Positions 7,598 to 17,215 are shown, counted from the stretch's first letter. The stretch is DNA of 64,000 nt from Adhaeribacter_A terreus (GCF_042657365.1 NZ_JBHSKT010000004.1:186001-250000), one strand, 5' to 3'. The notes: a model not told the origin generated them from the sequence alone. Numbers and translations are program-made.

Positions 7598-8650
7598 ATG
7601 ACCGACCACGAAATAACCGAAATAAAACTTACCCAATACAGCCACGGCGCGGGTTGCGGCTGCAAGATCTCCCCGAAAGTGCTCGACCAGATTCTGCATT
7701 CCGCCATCGAAATCCCGAAGGATAAGAACTTGTTGGTTGGCAACGATTCGTGCGACGATGCGGCGGTTTATAATATCGGCAACGGGCAAGCCATCATTTC
7801 TACCACCGATTTTTTCATGCCGATCGTGGACGATGCGTTTGATTTCGGGCAGATCGCATCGGCGAATGCTATTTCGGATGTGTATGCAATGGGCGGAAAA
7901 CCGTTGATGGCGATTGCGGTGCTGGGTTGGCCGGTAGACAAACTGGCACCGGAAGTGGCAAAACGCGTAATTGAAGGTAGCCGCCATTTGTGCCACCAGG
8001 CCGGAATTCCGTTGGCTGGCGGTCATTCCATCGATTCACCGGAGCCTATTTTTGGCTTGGCCGTAACCGGTATGGTAGCTATTGAAAACCTGAAGCAGAA
8101 CAATACGGCTACCGAAGGCTGCGAACTTTACTTAACCAAACCGCTCGGCGTAGGCATTTTAACCACGGCGCAGAAAAAAGGAATCCTGCAGCCGGAACAC
8201 GTACAAATTGCCCCTCAGCAAATGATGCAGCTGAATAAAATTGGCGCAGAATTAGGCAAACTCAACAGCGTAAAAGCATTGACGGACGTAACCGGTTTCG
8301 GACTTTTGGGCCACCTGGCAGAAATGTGCGAAGGCAGTAACCTGAACGCGGAAATTGAATTCAACAAAGTGCCGAAGATTCCGGAAGCTGAACAATACCG
8401 TTTGCAGAAAGCCATTCCCGGCGGCACCAACCGCAACTTCGACAGCTACGGCCACAAAGTTGGCGCCTTAACTGATGAACAAAAACACTACCTCTGCGAT
8501 CCGCAAACGTCGGGCGGTTTGCTGGTGGCCGTTGAACCCGAAAACCGGGCAGAAGTTCTGGAAGTTTTTGCGAACTTTGGGCTGCATTTAGAACCGTTCG
8601 GGAAGCTCACAAAAGCCACCGGCGCAACCGAACGCATCCAAGTAAAGTAA
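7598..8650 (+). CDS. selD: Selenide, water dikinase (selenophosphate synthase)
   Basis: 350 aa, full length. The N-terminal signature YSHGAGCGCKISP gives Cys20 and Lys23, equivalent to E. coli Cys17 and Lys20; the catalytic position is cysteine, not selenocysteine. DSCDDAAVY, the glycine-rich YAMGGKPLMA and DVTGFGLLGH are standard AIRS-family motifs, and the end LCDPQTSGGLL is also typical. It makes selenophosphate from selenide and ATP. With mnmH beside it, and no selA, selB or Sec tRNA in the window, the local role is tRNA selenation. The ATG at 7598 fits the family start. Confidence 0.95.
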   Translation: MTDHEITEIKLTQYSHGAGCGCKISPKVLDQILHSAIEIPKDKNLLVGNDSCDDAAVYNIGNGQAIISTTDFFMPIVDDAFDFGQIASANAISDVYAMGGKPLMAIAVLGWPVDKLAPEVAKRVIEGSRHLCHQAGIPLAGGHSIDSPEPIFGLAVTGMVAIENLKQNNTATEGCELYLTKPLGVGILTTAQKKGILQPEHVQIAPQQMMQLNKIGAELGKLNSVKALTDVTGFGLLGHLAEMCEGSNLNAEIEFNKVPKIPEAEQYRLQKAIPGGTNRNFDSYGHKVGALTDEQKHYLCDPQTSGGLLVAVEPENRAEVLEVFANFGLHLEPFGKLTKATGATERIQVK

Positions 8651-8658
8651 CTGAGCTT

Positions 8659-9432
8659 ATGAAACTACATTTCCGCACCCTCGGCGAAGGCCAGCCTTTC
8701 GTAATTATGCACGGCCTTTTCGGCACTTCCGATAACTGGCAAACCTTAGGCAAGCGCTTTTCCGAAACGCATAAAGTTTACCTCGTGGATATGCGCAACC
8801 ACGGCCGCACCGAACACAGCCACGAGTTTAATTACCAGCTCATGGCCGACGATATTCTGGAGTTTGTAAAACAGGAAAACCTGCAGAACCCCATAATTAT
8901 GGGGCACAGCATGGGCGGCAAGGCAGCCATGAATTTCGCGCTGCAAAACCCGGAAATGCTGGAACGCTTAATTGTGGTAGACATCGCACCCAAAGCCTAC
9001 CCGGTGCACCACGACCAGATCATCGAAGGTTTGAAATCGGTAGACCTGGCGAATTTAAAAAGCCGCAACGACGCCGATGAACAACTGAAAGCTTACATAG
9101 ACGAACCGGATGTGCGGATGTTCCTGATGAAAAACCTGTACCGCAAGGAAGACAACTCCTTTGCCTGGCGCGTGAACCTGAAAGCGGTAGATGAAAATAT
9201 CGAAAAAATGGGCAGTGAAATCACCTCAGATTCTCCATTTCTGAAGCCAACTTTATTCATCCGCGGCGGCAGATCGAAATATATCAAACCACAAGACGAA
9301 TTCGACAGCATCTGTCACCTTTTCCCAAACGTAGAGATCGAAACCATTGAAGAAGCGGGCCACTGGGTGCACGCCGAAGCCCCGGATAAATTCTACGACA
9401 TTGTAATGAATTTCCTGAAGCTGGTGAAGTAG
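8659..9432 (+). CDS. Alpha/beta-fold esterase, YbfF-like
   Basis: 257 aa. Motifs in order: MHGLFGTSDNW, VDMRNHGRTEHS, the nucleophile elbow MGHSMGGK with Ser84, VVDIAPKAYP, and a C-terminal EEAGHWVHAEAP providing the catalytic His. DMRNHG and HSMGGK are typical of E. coli YbfF, a short-chain thioester/ester hydrolase. Cytosolic, no signal peptide. It starts 8 nt after selD and is probably co-transcribed, without an obvious link to selenium. True substrate unknown. Confidence 0.87.
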   Translation: MKLHFRTLGEGQPFVIMHGLFGTSDNWQTLGKRFSETHKVYLVDMRNHGRTEHSHEFNYQLMADDILEFVKQENLQNPIIMGHSMGGKAAMNFALQNPEMLERLIVVDIAPKAYPVHHDQIIEGLKSVDLANLKSRNDADEQLKAYIDEPDVRMFLMKNLYRKEDNSFAWRVNLKAVDENIEKMGSEITSDSPFLKPTLFIRGGRSKYIKPQDEFDSICHLFPNVEIETIEEAGHWVHAEAPDKFYDIVMNFLKLVK

Positions 9433-9488
9433 GTTTTTAGACGTTGGTATCTGGATATTAGATATTAGACAAAGTATCAAGACATAAG

Positions 9489-9530
9489 ACTTTTTTACCT
9501 GAAAACGGTAGCGTTTTGGGATAAAATAGT
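9489..9530. repeat. Palindromic double 29-bp A-tract element
   Basis: The core AAAACGGTAGCGTTTT is shared by two overlapping copies, 9502-9530 on plus and 9489-9517 on minus, each at exact spacing. Four A/T tracts follow one another at about 9-12 bp, the clearest case of helical phasing. Confidence 0.85.
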
Positions 9531-9560
9531 CAACATCACAAATGCTCGGATTACATTATT

Positions 9561-9700
9561 GCATCATCCCGAGCGCTAGCCGAGGGAACTATGGGGCCAT
9601 ATATCTGAATCAGCAAAGGAAGAAATTTTTCGCTCAGTTGCTCAAAATTCCATTGTAATCCCCATAAGTTTCTTCGACAAGCTGAGAATGACGCAATGTT
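9561..9700. repeat. Dispersed repeat with GTCAT-type inverted ends
   Basis: Left end CATCCCGAGCGCTAGCCGAG, right end TTCTTCGACAAGCTGAGAAT then GACGCAA. The right part, from GCTCAAAATTCCAT on, recurs at 51690-51752. Non-coding. Sequences of this look are common in Bacteroidota genomes. Confidence 0.65.
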
Positions 9701-9739
9701 TTTTTTACTCAAAATTTCCGAATTAAACCTTCCTTCACT

Positions 9740-10453
9740 TTGAACAAAGGCACCCTCTACCTCATCCCCACCGTTCTCGCCGAAGACACTGCTGCCGCTG
9801 TAATTCCGCCGCAGGTTATAAATACGGTAGCCAGCCTCGATTATTTCCTGGTAGAAAATGCGCGTACGGCCAGACGGTTTGTGAAAAGCATTTGCCAGGA
9901 AAAAGTGATCGAGCAATTGCAGTTTACGGTGGTAGATAAAGACACGCCGGCCGCCGAAGTGAAAAAAGCTTTGCAGCCCATTTTAGAAGGAAAAGATGGC
10001 GGCGTCATTTCCGAAGCGGGTTGTCCAGGCATTGCCGACCCGGGGGCGGAACTGGCGAAATATGCGCACCAGGCCGGCATAAAAGTAGTGCCCTTAGTTG
10101 GGCCTTCCGCAATTTTGCTGGCGCTCATGGGCTCCGGCTTCAACGGACAAAGTTTTGCGTTCCATGGCTATATTCCCATCGATAAAAAGCAGCGGTTTCA
10201 GGCCATCAGAAACTTAGAAGCCGAAATGCTGAAGCGCGATCAGACGCAAATTTTCATGGAAACGCCTTACCGCAACAACCAGCTTCTCTCCGATCTGATG
10301 AATACTTTAAGCCCCGGAACGCGTTTGTGCATTGCTGCCAACATTACTGGCAAAGACGAATTCCTGCAAACCAAAACGGTAGCGGAATGGAAGCAAAAAC
10401 TACCCGACCTGCATAAAATTCCGGCGGTGTTTTTAATTTATAAAGGGGTTTGA
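9740..10453 (+). CDS. RsmI-like SAM-dependent methyltransferase (tetrapyrrole methylase fold)
   Basis: 237 aa starting at a TTG (9740). The opening GTLYLIPTVLAED, the glycine-rich SEAGCPGIADPGAEL, VPLVGPSAILLALMGSGFNG and FMETPYRNNQLL are the motifs of the YraL/RsmI branch, which 2'-O-methylates 16S rRNA C1402. This is the short form common in Bacteroidota, lacking the C-terminal extension of E. coli RsmI, and it may be a paralogue with another substrate. Cytosolic. The segment TKTVAEWKQKL (10373-10401) matches the 29-bp dispersed element. Confidence 0.82.
   Translation: MNKGTLYLIPTVLAEDTAAAVIPPQVINTVASLDYFLVENARTARRFVKSICQEKVIEQLQFTVVDKDTPAAEVKKALQPILEGKDGGVISEAGCPGIADPGAELAKYAHQAGIKVVPLVGPSAILLALMGSGFNGQSFAFHGYIPIDKKQRFQAIRNLEAEMLKRDQTQIFMETPYRNNQLLSDLMNTLSPGTRLCIAANITGKDEFLQTKTVAEWKQKLPDLHKIPAVFLIYKGV
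10373..10401 (+). repeat. Possible 29-bp A-tract element inside the RsmI-like gene
   Basis: AAAACGGTAG at the start and AAAAACT at the end at exact spacing, but the middle T-tract is missing. The encoded KTVAEWK looks native to this family, so chance similarity is likely. Confidence 0.3.
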
Positions 10454-10460
10454 AAAATTA

Positions 10461-10628
10461 ACCATCCCCGAACCCCTCCTTGAAAAGGAGGGGAGCTGCT
10501 AAGTACCAAATTCATAGCGGCAGGGCTTTGTAGAAAGCAGCAGAACGCTATTCATTCTAGCACAAAAAGTCAAATGAAGCAGGCAAGCAAAAGCTCCCCT
10601 CCTTTTCAAGGAGGGGTTCAGGGGTGGT
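10461..10628. repeat. MITE-like element with 37-bp terminal inverted repeats
   Basis: Left arm 10461-10497 and right arm 10592-10628 are inverted copies differing at about 2 of 37 positions; each begins with ACC and contains GAACCCCTCCTTGAAAAGG. Total 168 bp, no coding frame. Its interior carries a 29-bp A-tract element at 10542-10570. Relatives lie at 41654-41873 and 47617-47811. Confidence 0.8.
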
Positions 10629-10674
10629 TGCTACGTTATCCGATAAAAACCTCTGGCCTTAATTTCTAAATTAA

Positions 10675-10749
10675 TAAACACTATCCCTTTAGCCTGAAAA
10701 ACTCAGAATTGCGGCCTGATAAGTTCCCTCGGCTAACGCTCGGGATGAC
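10675..10749 (+). repeat. Degenerate 29-bp element followed by a CCGAGCG repeat fragment
   Basis: 10675-10703 keeps the spacing and the terminal GAAAAACT but has CACTAT in the core. 10719-10749 repeats the TCCCTCGGCTAACGCTCGGG motif in reverse of the one at 9564-9590. Together with the MITE-like element they fill the 340-bp gap between two convergent genes; nothing else is seen there. Confidence 0.6.
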
Positions 10750-10793
10750 CTTCAAATAAAAAAACAGCTGATTCAGGAAAGGGCTGGGTGGGG

Positions 10794-12950
10794 TTAAGAC
10801 AGCCAGCTATAAACCGCCCAGGCAGACAAATACGCCAGACCCGTCATATACAGTGCCTGCAGAATCGGCCATTTCCAGCCTTTGGTTTCGCGATAAACTA
10901 CAGCTATGGTGCTCATGCATTGCATAGCAAACGCGTAGAAGATCAACAATGAAAAACCACGGGCTGGATTGAAGAATGGTTGCCCTTTTTCATCTTTTTC
11001 CATGGCTAGTTTCTGCTGAATGGTGGCTTCTTCTTCGTCGGCGCCTACGCTGTAAATGGTAGCCATGGTGCCTACAAAAACTTCGCGGGCGGCAAAAGAT
11101 GTAAGCAGGGCAATGCCGATTTTCCAGTCGTAGCCCATTGGCCGGATGGCTGGTTCTATGAAGTGACCGAAATGGCCGGCGTAGGAAGATTCGAGTTTAA
11201 GCGAGGCAATTTTGTTTTCCGTTTCGGCTTCCGATAAGTTCAGTTTCTGGGCTTCGGCTACGGCAGTTTTTTCGGCGTTTTCCATAGCGTTTCCAGGGCC
11301 GTAACTGGCTGCAACCCACAGAATAATGGAGATCGCCATGATTACTTTACCAGCTTCGAAAACGAAGGCTTTTACTTTCTCTACAATAGTTAAACCTACG
11401 TTTTTCCAACGCGGCATTTTGTAGGTCGGGAATTCCATGATGAAGAAACTCCGCTCTTTGGTTTTCAGGAAGAATTTCAGCGCCATGGCCGATAATAATG
11501 CCGCCACAAAACCAAGCAGGTACATTCCCATCAAGGCAATTCCCTGTAAATTCAGGAAACCGAGGTAATATTTTTCCGGAACGACTAAAGCAATAATTAC
11601 GGTATAGATCGGAATGCGGGCGGAGCAACTCATGAGCGGCGTCACGAAAATGGTAATCATCCGGTCTTTCCAGTTGTCTATCGTGCGCGTACTCATAATG
11701 GCCGGAACCGCGCAAGCTGCACCTGAAATTAAAGGAACTACGCTTTTCCCGTTCAGCCCGAATTTGCGCATGATCTTGTCCATCATGAACGTGACGCGGG
11801 CCATGTAACCGGTTTCTTCCAGAATGGCAATGAAAGCAAACAAAATGGCAATCTGCGGAATAAAGATCAGAATCCCGCCGAGGCCGGCAATAATACCATC
11901 GGTTAACAGATCTACTAAAGGTCCGGAAAAGTGTTCGTGAATGAGGCCGTTCAAAGCTCCAACTCCACTGTCTATCAGGTCCATCGGGTAACTGGCCCAG
12001 GCGAAAATAGCCTGGAACATGAGGAACAGTACGGCAAAGAAGATCAGGTAACCGAAAACTTTGTGGGTTAAGATCTTATCTAATTTATTGCTGAATTTTT
12101 CGTTTGTTTCGGCTTTAATCACGCGGACCGAGTCGAGCAGCAGTTCGTTAATAACGGTGTAGCGCTCAATGGTTTCGGTGGCCTGCAGCGTGTTGGAATC
12201 AAACTTATTTTCCTTCAGCAGGTCTTCAATGTAGTTTTTATCGTCGTCGGTAAGGAAGCTTAGTTTTTTGTATTGATGCGCGTAATGCAGCGCCAGGTAA
12301 TCGTTCTTGAGCTCGAAATAATATCGGATCTGGCGCACCAGCGTAAGTTGCGCTTCCGGAATTTTATAGAAAGACTGATTTACAGCCGCAAGCTCCTGCG
12401 AAGCCAGAATTTTTAACGCCGCAATGCCAATTCCTTTCCGGGCATTCATGGGAATAACCGGCACGCCCAGGTCTTGCTGTAGTTGCGGAACGTCGATTTT
12501 TACGCCGTGCGTTTCCGCTACGTCCATCATGTTCAGCGCCAGAACCAGCGGAATGCCTAGGTCGGAAAGCTGGGTGTAAAGCAGTAAGTTTCGTTTTAAG
12601 TTAGAGGCATCGGCGGTTACAATGATGAGATCCGGATAAAATTCCGATTTCTTATTGTAAAGCAGATCGATGATAACCGCTTCGTCCAGCGATTTCGGGT
12701 AAAGCGAATAGGTGCCGGGAAGGTCAATGATTTGCGCCTTAAGATTGGGCGTTAGCTGGCTGATGCCGGTCTTTTTATCGACGGTAACGCCGGGGAAATT
12801 ACCAACTTTCTGGTTTAAACCGGTGAGTTGGTTAAACAAGGAGGTTTTGCCTGAATTAGGATTACCAATAAGCGCAATTTTAGCAATGCGCTCAGCTGAG
12901 GAGGTTTTTACACCCTGCTTTTCTTCCGGTGAAATAAGTACTTCAGGCAT
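10794..12950 (-). CDS. feoB: Ferrous iron transport protein B
   Basis: 718 aa from the ATG at 12950; the frame runs on upstream through feoA but that is overlap. The N-terminal G domain has GNPNSGKT at about 29-36, GNFPGVTVDKKTG, DLPGTYSLYP and the guanine-specificity NMMD. The membrane part has two Gate-type regions with glycine and cysteine-bearing helices (SGAACAVPAIMSTR, SCSARIPIYTV). FeoB is the GTP-driven inner-membrane Fe2+ importer. It follows feoA with only 2 nt between. No Fur box could be recognised with confidence. Confidence 0.96.
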   Translation of the reverse strand: MPEVLISPEEKQGVKTSSAERIAKIALIGNPNSGKTSLFNQLTGLNQKVGNFPGVTVDKKTGISQLTPNLKAQIIDLPGTYSLYPKSLDEAVIIDLLYNKKSEFYPDLIIVTADASNLKRNLLLYTQLSDLGIPLVLALNMMDVAETHGVKIDVPQLQQDLGVPVIPMNARKGIGIAALKILASQELAAVNQSFYKIPEAQLTLVRQIRYYFELKNDYLALHYAHQYKKLSFLTDDDKNYIEDLLKENKFDSNTLQATETIERYTVINELLLDSVRVIKAETNEKFSNKLDKILTHKVFGYLIFFAVLFLMFQAIFAWASYPMDLIDSGVGALNGLIHEHFSGPLVDLLTDGIIAGLGGILIFIPQIAILFAFIAILEETGYMARVTFMMDKIMRKFGLNGKSVVPLISGAACAVPAIMSTRTIDNWKDRMITIFVTPLMSCSARIPIYTVIIALVVPEKYYLGFLNLQGIALMGMYLLGFVAALLSAMALKFFLKTKERSFFIMEFPTYKMPRWKNVGLTIVEKVKAFVFEAGKVIMAISIILWVAASYGPGNAMENAEKTAVAEAQKLNLSEAETENKIASLKLESSYAGHFGHFIEPAIRPMGYDWKIGIALLTSFAAREVFVGTMATIYSVGADEEEATIQQKLAMEKDEKGQPFFNPARGFSLLIFYAFAMQCMSTIAVVYRETKGWKWPILQALYMTGLAYLSAWAVYSWLS

Positions 12951-12952
12951 TG

Positions 12953-13186
12953 CTAAGCTTTCAGCAGAATAGTTTCTGCTTCGTCTAAACGTATGGAAAG
13001 CGTATAATCGTTCACTATAATCGTGATCGGGTCGCCAAGTGGTGCGCGGCTGTTCAGTTTTACCTGCGTACCCGGAATACAACCCATTTCGAGTAATTTC
13101 AAACCCATTTCCGGATCTTTCAGGCAGCAAATGGTACCTGTTTCCCCGATCTTTAAATCCCGAACGCTTTTTTCTTCTCTCTGCAC
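12953..13186 (-). CDS. feoA: Ferrous iron transport protein A
   Basis: 77 aa SH3-like protein; motifs LKIGETGTI, LLEMGCIPGTQVKL and a hydrophobic end are those of FeoA, a cytosolic partner needed for FeoB activity. The start is a GTG at 13186, as no in-frame ATG lies upstream. Its TAG is followed after 2 nt by the feoB ATG, so the pair is translationally close. Upstream (13242-13314) lie two 29-bp elements. Confidence 0.93.
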   Translation of the reverse strand: MQREEKSVRDLKIGETGTICCLKDPEMGLKLLEMGCIPGTQVKLNSRAPLGDPITIIVNDYTLSIRLDEAETILLKA

Positions 13187-13714
13187 AGCCGCTTATTCTT
13201 ATTTAGACTCAGTATAAACAGTTGCAAGTTACGGCGGGTTTCCTTTTTTACCAAAAAACCCTACCGTTTTTTACAAAAAGTAATTAAAGCGGTAGGGTTT
13301 CAGTTCAAAAAAGTCAGCCAAGAAGCTTTGCACAATTATCTGCTGCTTTCAGCCAAAAAAATTTTATAAATATTCATTCGGTTTAGCTTTCTATTATTCC
13401 GGAGCAATTTCAGACGCGCTCAGAAAGTGATCACGAATTTGAATCGCAACCCTGAAAAATTCAACGATATTCAGTAAATCACAATTAATTCCCGAAAACA
13501 AGGCGTGCTTTTGCAAGCTTTTTGCCGACCAAAAAATAAACAAAGATTGAATAAGGTTATTTAAGATTATAACATTTTTCACAAAACTCATTAACCTTGT
13601 GATATGCTATTTTCACTAAAAAACCTTTAGAATTAGTTGCTTAGGTTTTGGTTTTTATTATAGAAACCTTAAATTGAGCGAACAATCATTCTTATCACTT
13701 TAATTTCTGGTTAA
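13187..13714. other. Divergent intergenic region
   Basis: 528 bp between feoA (minus) and the first T9SS gene (plus). The first 130 bp hold two 29-bp elements. The rest is AT-rich with poly-A/T runs and no coding signal; it must contain promoters for both directions, but no clean TAnnTTTG box was found. Confidence 0.5.
13242..13314. repeat. Two 29-bp A-tract elements in opposite orientation
   Basis: 13242-13270 on minus (CGGTAGGG type) and 13286-13314 on plus (AAAGCGGTAGGG, ending AAAAAAGT). They are arranged tail-away, with a further ACAAAAAGT between, so A-tracts recur about every turn over 70 bp upstream of feoA. Confidence 0.8.
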
Positions 13715-16700
13715 ATGAAAAAACTTTTACCGCTATCACTTTTTCTGTGGATGTTGGTAGGAACCGCTTGGGGGCAAGCCTGTACTACTACCATTACAAC
13801 ATTTCCTTACTTCGAAGGATTTGAAGGAACAAATCACAACTGGACCACATCCGGAGCCAATAGCTCCTGGGCTTTAGGCACTCCTGCCAAAGCTATTATT
13901 ACTGGTGCAGGCGGCGGCACAAAAGCCTGGGCTACTAACTTAACCGGTAACTACAACAACGCCGAAGATTCTTATGTAATTTCACCATGCTTTAACCTAT
14001 CAGGCTTACTATTGCCGGTAGTTGAAATGAAGATCTGGTGGAACAGTGAAGCCAGCTGGGACGGAACGGTACTGCAATCTTCTATCGACAATGGCGCTAC
14101 CTGGCAAGTGGTTGGTGCCTTTGGCGACCCGAATAACTGGTACACCGACAACTCGCTGGATAACCGCGTTGGCGGTCAGTCTATTGGTTGGGCTGGTGTT
14201 GGCCCAGGCATGTGGGTAACTGCAAAGCACGTTTTAACTGGTTTAGGTGGTCAGTCTAACGTTCGTTTGCGTTTTGCATTCGGTTCGGATGGCAGCGTAA
14301 ACAGTTATGATGGTTTTGCTTTCGATAACTTCTCTATTTACAACACTCCGGCAAACGATGCTGGCGTTTCTGTGATCAACACACCAACTACGCCAATTAC
14401 TCCGGGTGTTTCTACTCCGGTAACAGTAACGGTGAAAAACTACGGAACTTCTCCGCTGACTTCTGCTACAATTGGTTTCCGTGTAAATAACGGTCCGGTT
14501 ACAACCATAGCGCATACGTTCACTACGCCACTGGCTCTGAACGCTTCTTCTGCTCCGATCAACATTGGCAGCCATACTTTCCCTGCCGGAACTTTTACCA
14601 TTAAATCATGGACCCAATCTCCGAACGGCGTGACCGATGGTCTGATCTACAATGACACAACTACCGTTTCCGTTATTTCCTGTAACGCTTTAACCGGTAC
14701 TTATACTATTAATAAAAATACTGCGGCAACCGCCACCAACTTCACCAGCTTTAGCTCTGCGGTTCAGGCAATCAGCAGCTGCGGCATTTCCGGACCGGTA
14801 GTATTTAACGTAGTTGCCGGCAGCGGCCCTTACAACGAAAAGATCTCGATCGGAAGCATTCCGAACACCAGCGCCACCAACACTGTTACTTTTAACGGTA
14901 ATGGCAACATCCTTACCAGCGGTCTTGCCAGCACCGATGGCATGATCAAGCTGAGCGGTACTAAATACATGCGTTTCAACAACCTGATCCTTAACGCTGA
15001 CCCTAACTCACTGAACGGTTCTGGTATCTATTTAACCAATGGTGCGCAGTTCAACAACTTTGTTGGCAATACTGTTTCCCTGAGCACTACTACTACCAGC
15101 ACATCGTATGGTATCCAGTTAAACACCGGCGCGAACACCAACAACGTATTCCAGAACAACATTATTAAAGGTGGTTACTACGGTGTTTACAACTATGGTA
15201 GCTCAGCTACTCCGGTCAGCAACAACCAATACATAAACAACCAGATCAGAGACCCTTACTATTATGGTATGTATTTCTATTACGGTTCTAACAACCTGAT
15301 AGAAGGTAACGACATCAGCCGCTCTACCCGTACCAATGGCAGCTATATGTATGGTATGTATTTCTCAACCGCTTCTACCGGAAACACCATCAGCAAGAAC
15401 CGCATCCACAATACACATGATGTAGCAAGCGCGCAGACTGGATACGTATATGGTATTTATATTTCAGCCGGTTCTAGTGTAGGCTCTGAGAACGTTGTGA
15501 AAAACAATGCGATCTACAACATTGTACCAGACCAGGGCGCTGCTTACGCATTTTACAATAGCGGCGGTAACGGCACTCACTACATCCATAATACAGTAGC
15601 ATTGTATAACCCGCAATATACTGGTTCCGGTACCCTATATGGTATGTACTTCGGTTCGGCTTCTACCAACGTGAAGTTCATCAACAACAACGTGACCATC
15701 AATGCTGGTACTACCGGCAACAAATATGGTATCTATTTAGCTTCCTCTACTATTTCCCTGGTAAGCAATGGCAACAACCTGCATGTAGTTGGTGGCAACG
15801 TAGGTTATCATTCATCAGCAAAAGCTACTTTAGCTGACTGGAAAACCGCTAACAACAATGCTTACGATCAGGCGAGTGTTTCTGCCGATCCGTTATTCAT
15901 TAACCTGGCTAACGGCAACCTGCGCCCTAACTCTGTAGCTATTGATAACGCTGGTATCAGCGGACAAGGTGTGGCAGATGATATTTTAGGCGCCGTTCGC
16001 AGCACTACTACTCCAGACCCAGGGGCTTACGAATTCACCGTACCACCTAATGATGTTGCTGTAATTGCTGTTTCTGGTCCGGTATCTGGCTGCGGTCAGA
16101 CTTCACAGGAAACCGTTACTGTTACTATTAAGAACTTCGGCTCGAACACCCAAACTTCTATTCCGGTTTCTTATAAAGTAAACGGCACTACAATTGGCAC
16201 AGGCACCTGGACCGGTACCCTGCCTCCGAACGGAAGCGCTACGCACACCTTTACTACTAAAGCCAACTTAGCAGCCCGCGGTACTTACGACATTGAAGGA
16301 TCCACAAACCTGAGTACTGATACTGATCCGACCAACAACGCAACTACTTTAACTGTAGCTAACGCATTATTGCCTAGCATGCCGGTTACGCTGGACTTTG
16401 AAACTCCGCTGGGTGGCCTGGATGCAACTGTAGTAGTTACGAACAAATACTCTATGGTAACAGAGGCAGCTGCAGCAAGCAAAGGCACTGGTTCTACCAA
16501 AGGTATGATCATGGAAGGCATTGATAACTCAAGCTGGGAAGTTCCAGTTGGTATCACTGACCCTTGGACCAGCAACCCTGATTTCTACTCTGCTATCAGA
16601 ATGTGTTTAGATGCAACAGCTAGTGGTAATGACTCGATCGTTATGACTTTCGACCTGAAGCAGCTTTTCAAAACCACTCATTACAACACCAACTTCCGCG

Positions 16701-17215
16701 TTACAGTTAACGGCAAACAAGTTCCGGTTTATGAGAATGGCAAACTGAAAAACACGCTGAACCCTCCTTTCGGTGGTTACGATTCATTAGGTGCACAGTG
16801 GAAATCTATCAGAGTAGACCTGACTCCGTACAAAAATACCGGCGTGATCCAGATCGGCTTCGGTAGCAGCGTACGCGAAGGCTATCAGAACGGTACTGGT
16901 ACTGCTAACCTGATCGACAATATCAGAATCCGTACTGTAGCAGGCCCAACTGGCGTAAAAGAGAACATTCTGCAAAGCAATGTAGTAGTATTCCCGAACC
17001 CGTCTAACGGCCTGTTTAACTTGAAAGTACCAACTACTACCCGCAATTATTCAGTAGAAGTGATGGACCTGACCGGTAAACTGGTAAAACAGCAAACCGT
17101 AACCAACAACGCTGGTACTACCCAATTAAACCTGAACGGTACAGCCAAAGGTATCTACATCCTGAAGATCGCTTCTGAAGGAAATGTAGCAACCCGCAAA
17201 CTGATTGTAGAATAA
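13715..17215 (+). CDS. Secreted beta-helix protein with T9SS type A sorting domain (paralogue 1)
   Basis: 1166 aa. Signal peptide at 1-20 ending at GTAWGQA. Then a jelly-roll/MAM-like domain (about 30-210), a CARDB-like Ig module (about 215-320, VTVTVKNYGTSPLTSA), a right-handed parallel beta-helix (about 330-755) rich in N-G-Y turns, a second CARDB-like module (about 770-875), another jelly-roll (about 885-1080) and a C-terminal T9SS sorting domain (about 1085-1166, VVVFPNPSNGLFNL to KGIYILKI). It is exported through Sec, then secreted by T9SS to the cell surface or medium. The substrate is unknown; adhesion or polysaccharide binding is likely. A stop, 29-bp element and terminator follow in tight order. 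Confidence 0.9.
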   Translation: MKKLLPLSLFLWMLVGTAWGQACTTTITTFPYFEGFEGTNHNWTTSGANSSWALGTPAKAIITGAGGGTKAWATNLTGNYNNAEDSYVISPCFNLSGLLLPVVEMKIWWNSEASWDGTVLQSSIDNGATWQVVGAFGDPNNWYTDNSLDNRVGGQSIGWAGVGPGMWVTAKHVLTGLGGQSNVRLRFAFGSDGSVNSYDGFAFDNFSIYNTPANDAGVSVINTPTTPITPGVSTPVTVTVKNYGTSPLTSATIGFRVNNGPVTTIAHTFTTPLALNASSAPINIGSHTFPAGTFTIKSWTQSPNGVTDGLIYNDTTTVSVISCNALTGTYTINKNTAATATNFTSFSSAVQAISSCGISGPVVFNVVAGSGPYNEKISIGSIPNTSATNTVTFNGNGNILTSGLASTDGMIKLSGTKYMRFNNLILNADPNSLNGSGIYLTNGAQFNNFVGNTVSLSTTTTSTSYGIQLNTGANTNNVFQNNIIKGGYYGVYNYGSSATPVSNNQYINNQIRDPYYYGMYFYYGSNNLIEGNDISRSTRTNGSYMYGMYFSTASTGNTISKNRIHNTHDVASAQTGYVYGIYISAGSSVGSENVVKNNAIYNIVPDQGAAYAFYNSGGNGTHYIHNTVALYNPQYTGSGTLYGMYFGSASTNVKFINNNVTINAGTTGNKYGIYLASSTISLVSNGNNLHVVGGNVGYHSSAKATLADWKTANNNAYDQASVSADPLFINLANGNLRPNSVAIDNAGISGQGVADDILGAVRSTTTPDPGAYEFTVPPNDVAVIAVSGPVSGCGQTSQETVTVTIKNFGSNTQTSIPVSYKVNGTTIGTGTWTGTLPPNGSATHTFTTKANLAARGTYDIEGSTNLSTDTDPTNNATTLTVANALLPSMPVTLDFETPLGGLDATVVVTNKYSMVTEAAAASKGTGSTKGMIMEGIDNSSWEVPVGITDPWTSNPDFYSAIRMCLDATASGNDSIVMTFDLKQLFKTTHYNTNFRVTVNGKQVPVYENGKLKNTLNPPFGGYDSLGAQWKSIRVDLTPYKNTGVIQIGFGSSVREGYQNGTGTANLIDNIRIRTVAGPTGVKENILQSNVVVFPNPSNGLFNLKVPTTTRNYSVEVMDLTGKLVKQQTVTNNAGTTQLNLNGTAKGIYILKIASEGNVATRKLIVE

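Larger units (their letters stand above)
9433..9739. other. Repeat-filled intergenic region
   Basis: Holds a palindromic double 29-bp element (9489-9530) and a repeat of the GTCAT/GACAAGCT family (9561-9700). No open frame of interest. A promoter for the downstream methyltransferase is presumably here but not evident. Confidence 0.5.

Noticed and set aside
9502..9530. 29-bp element as a REP element for a RAYT transposase (contains GTAG)
   Set aside because: REPs have GTAG next to a stable GC-rich hairpin. Half the copies have CTAT instead and most cannot form a stable stem; no RAYT gene is in the window.
12951..13130. Upstream extension of feoB to 13130
   Set aside because: The extension runs antiparallel to nothing but overlaps feoA in another frame; the conserved FeoB start fits 12950, 2 nt after feoA.
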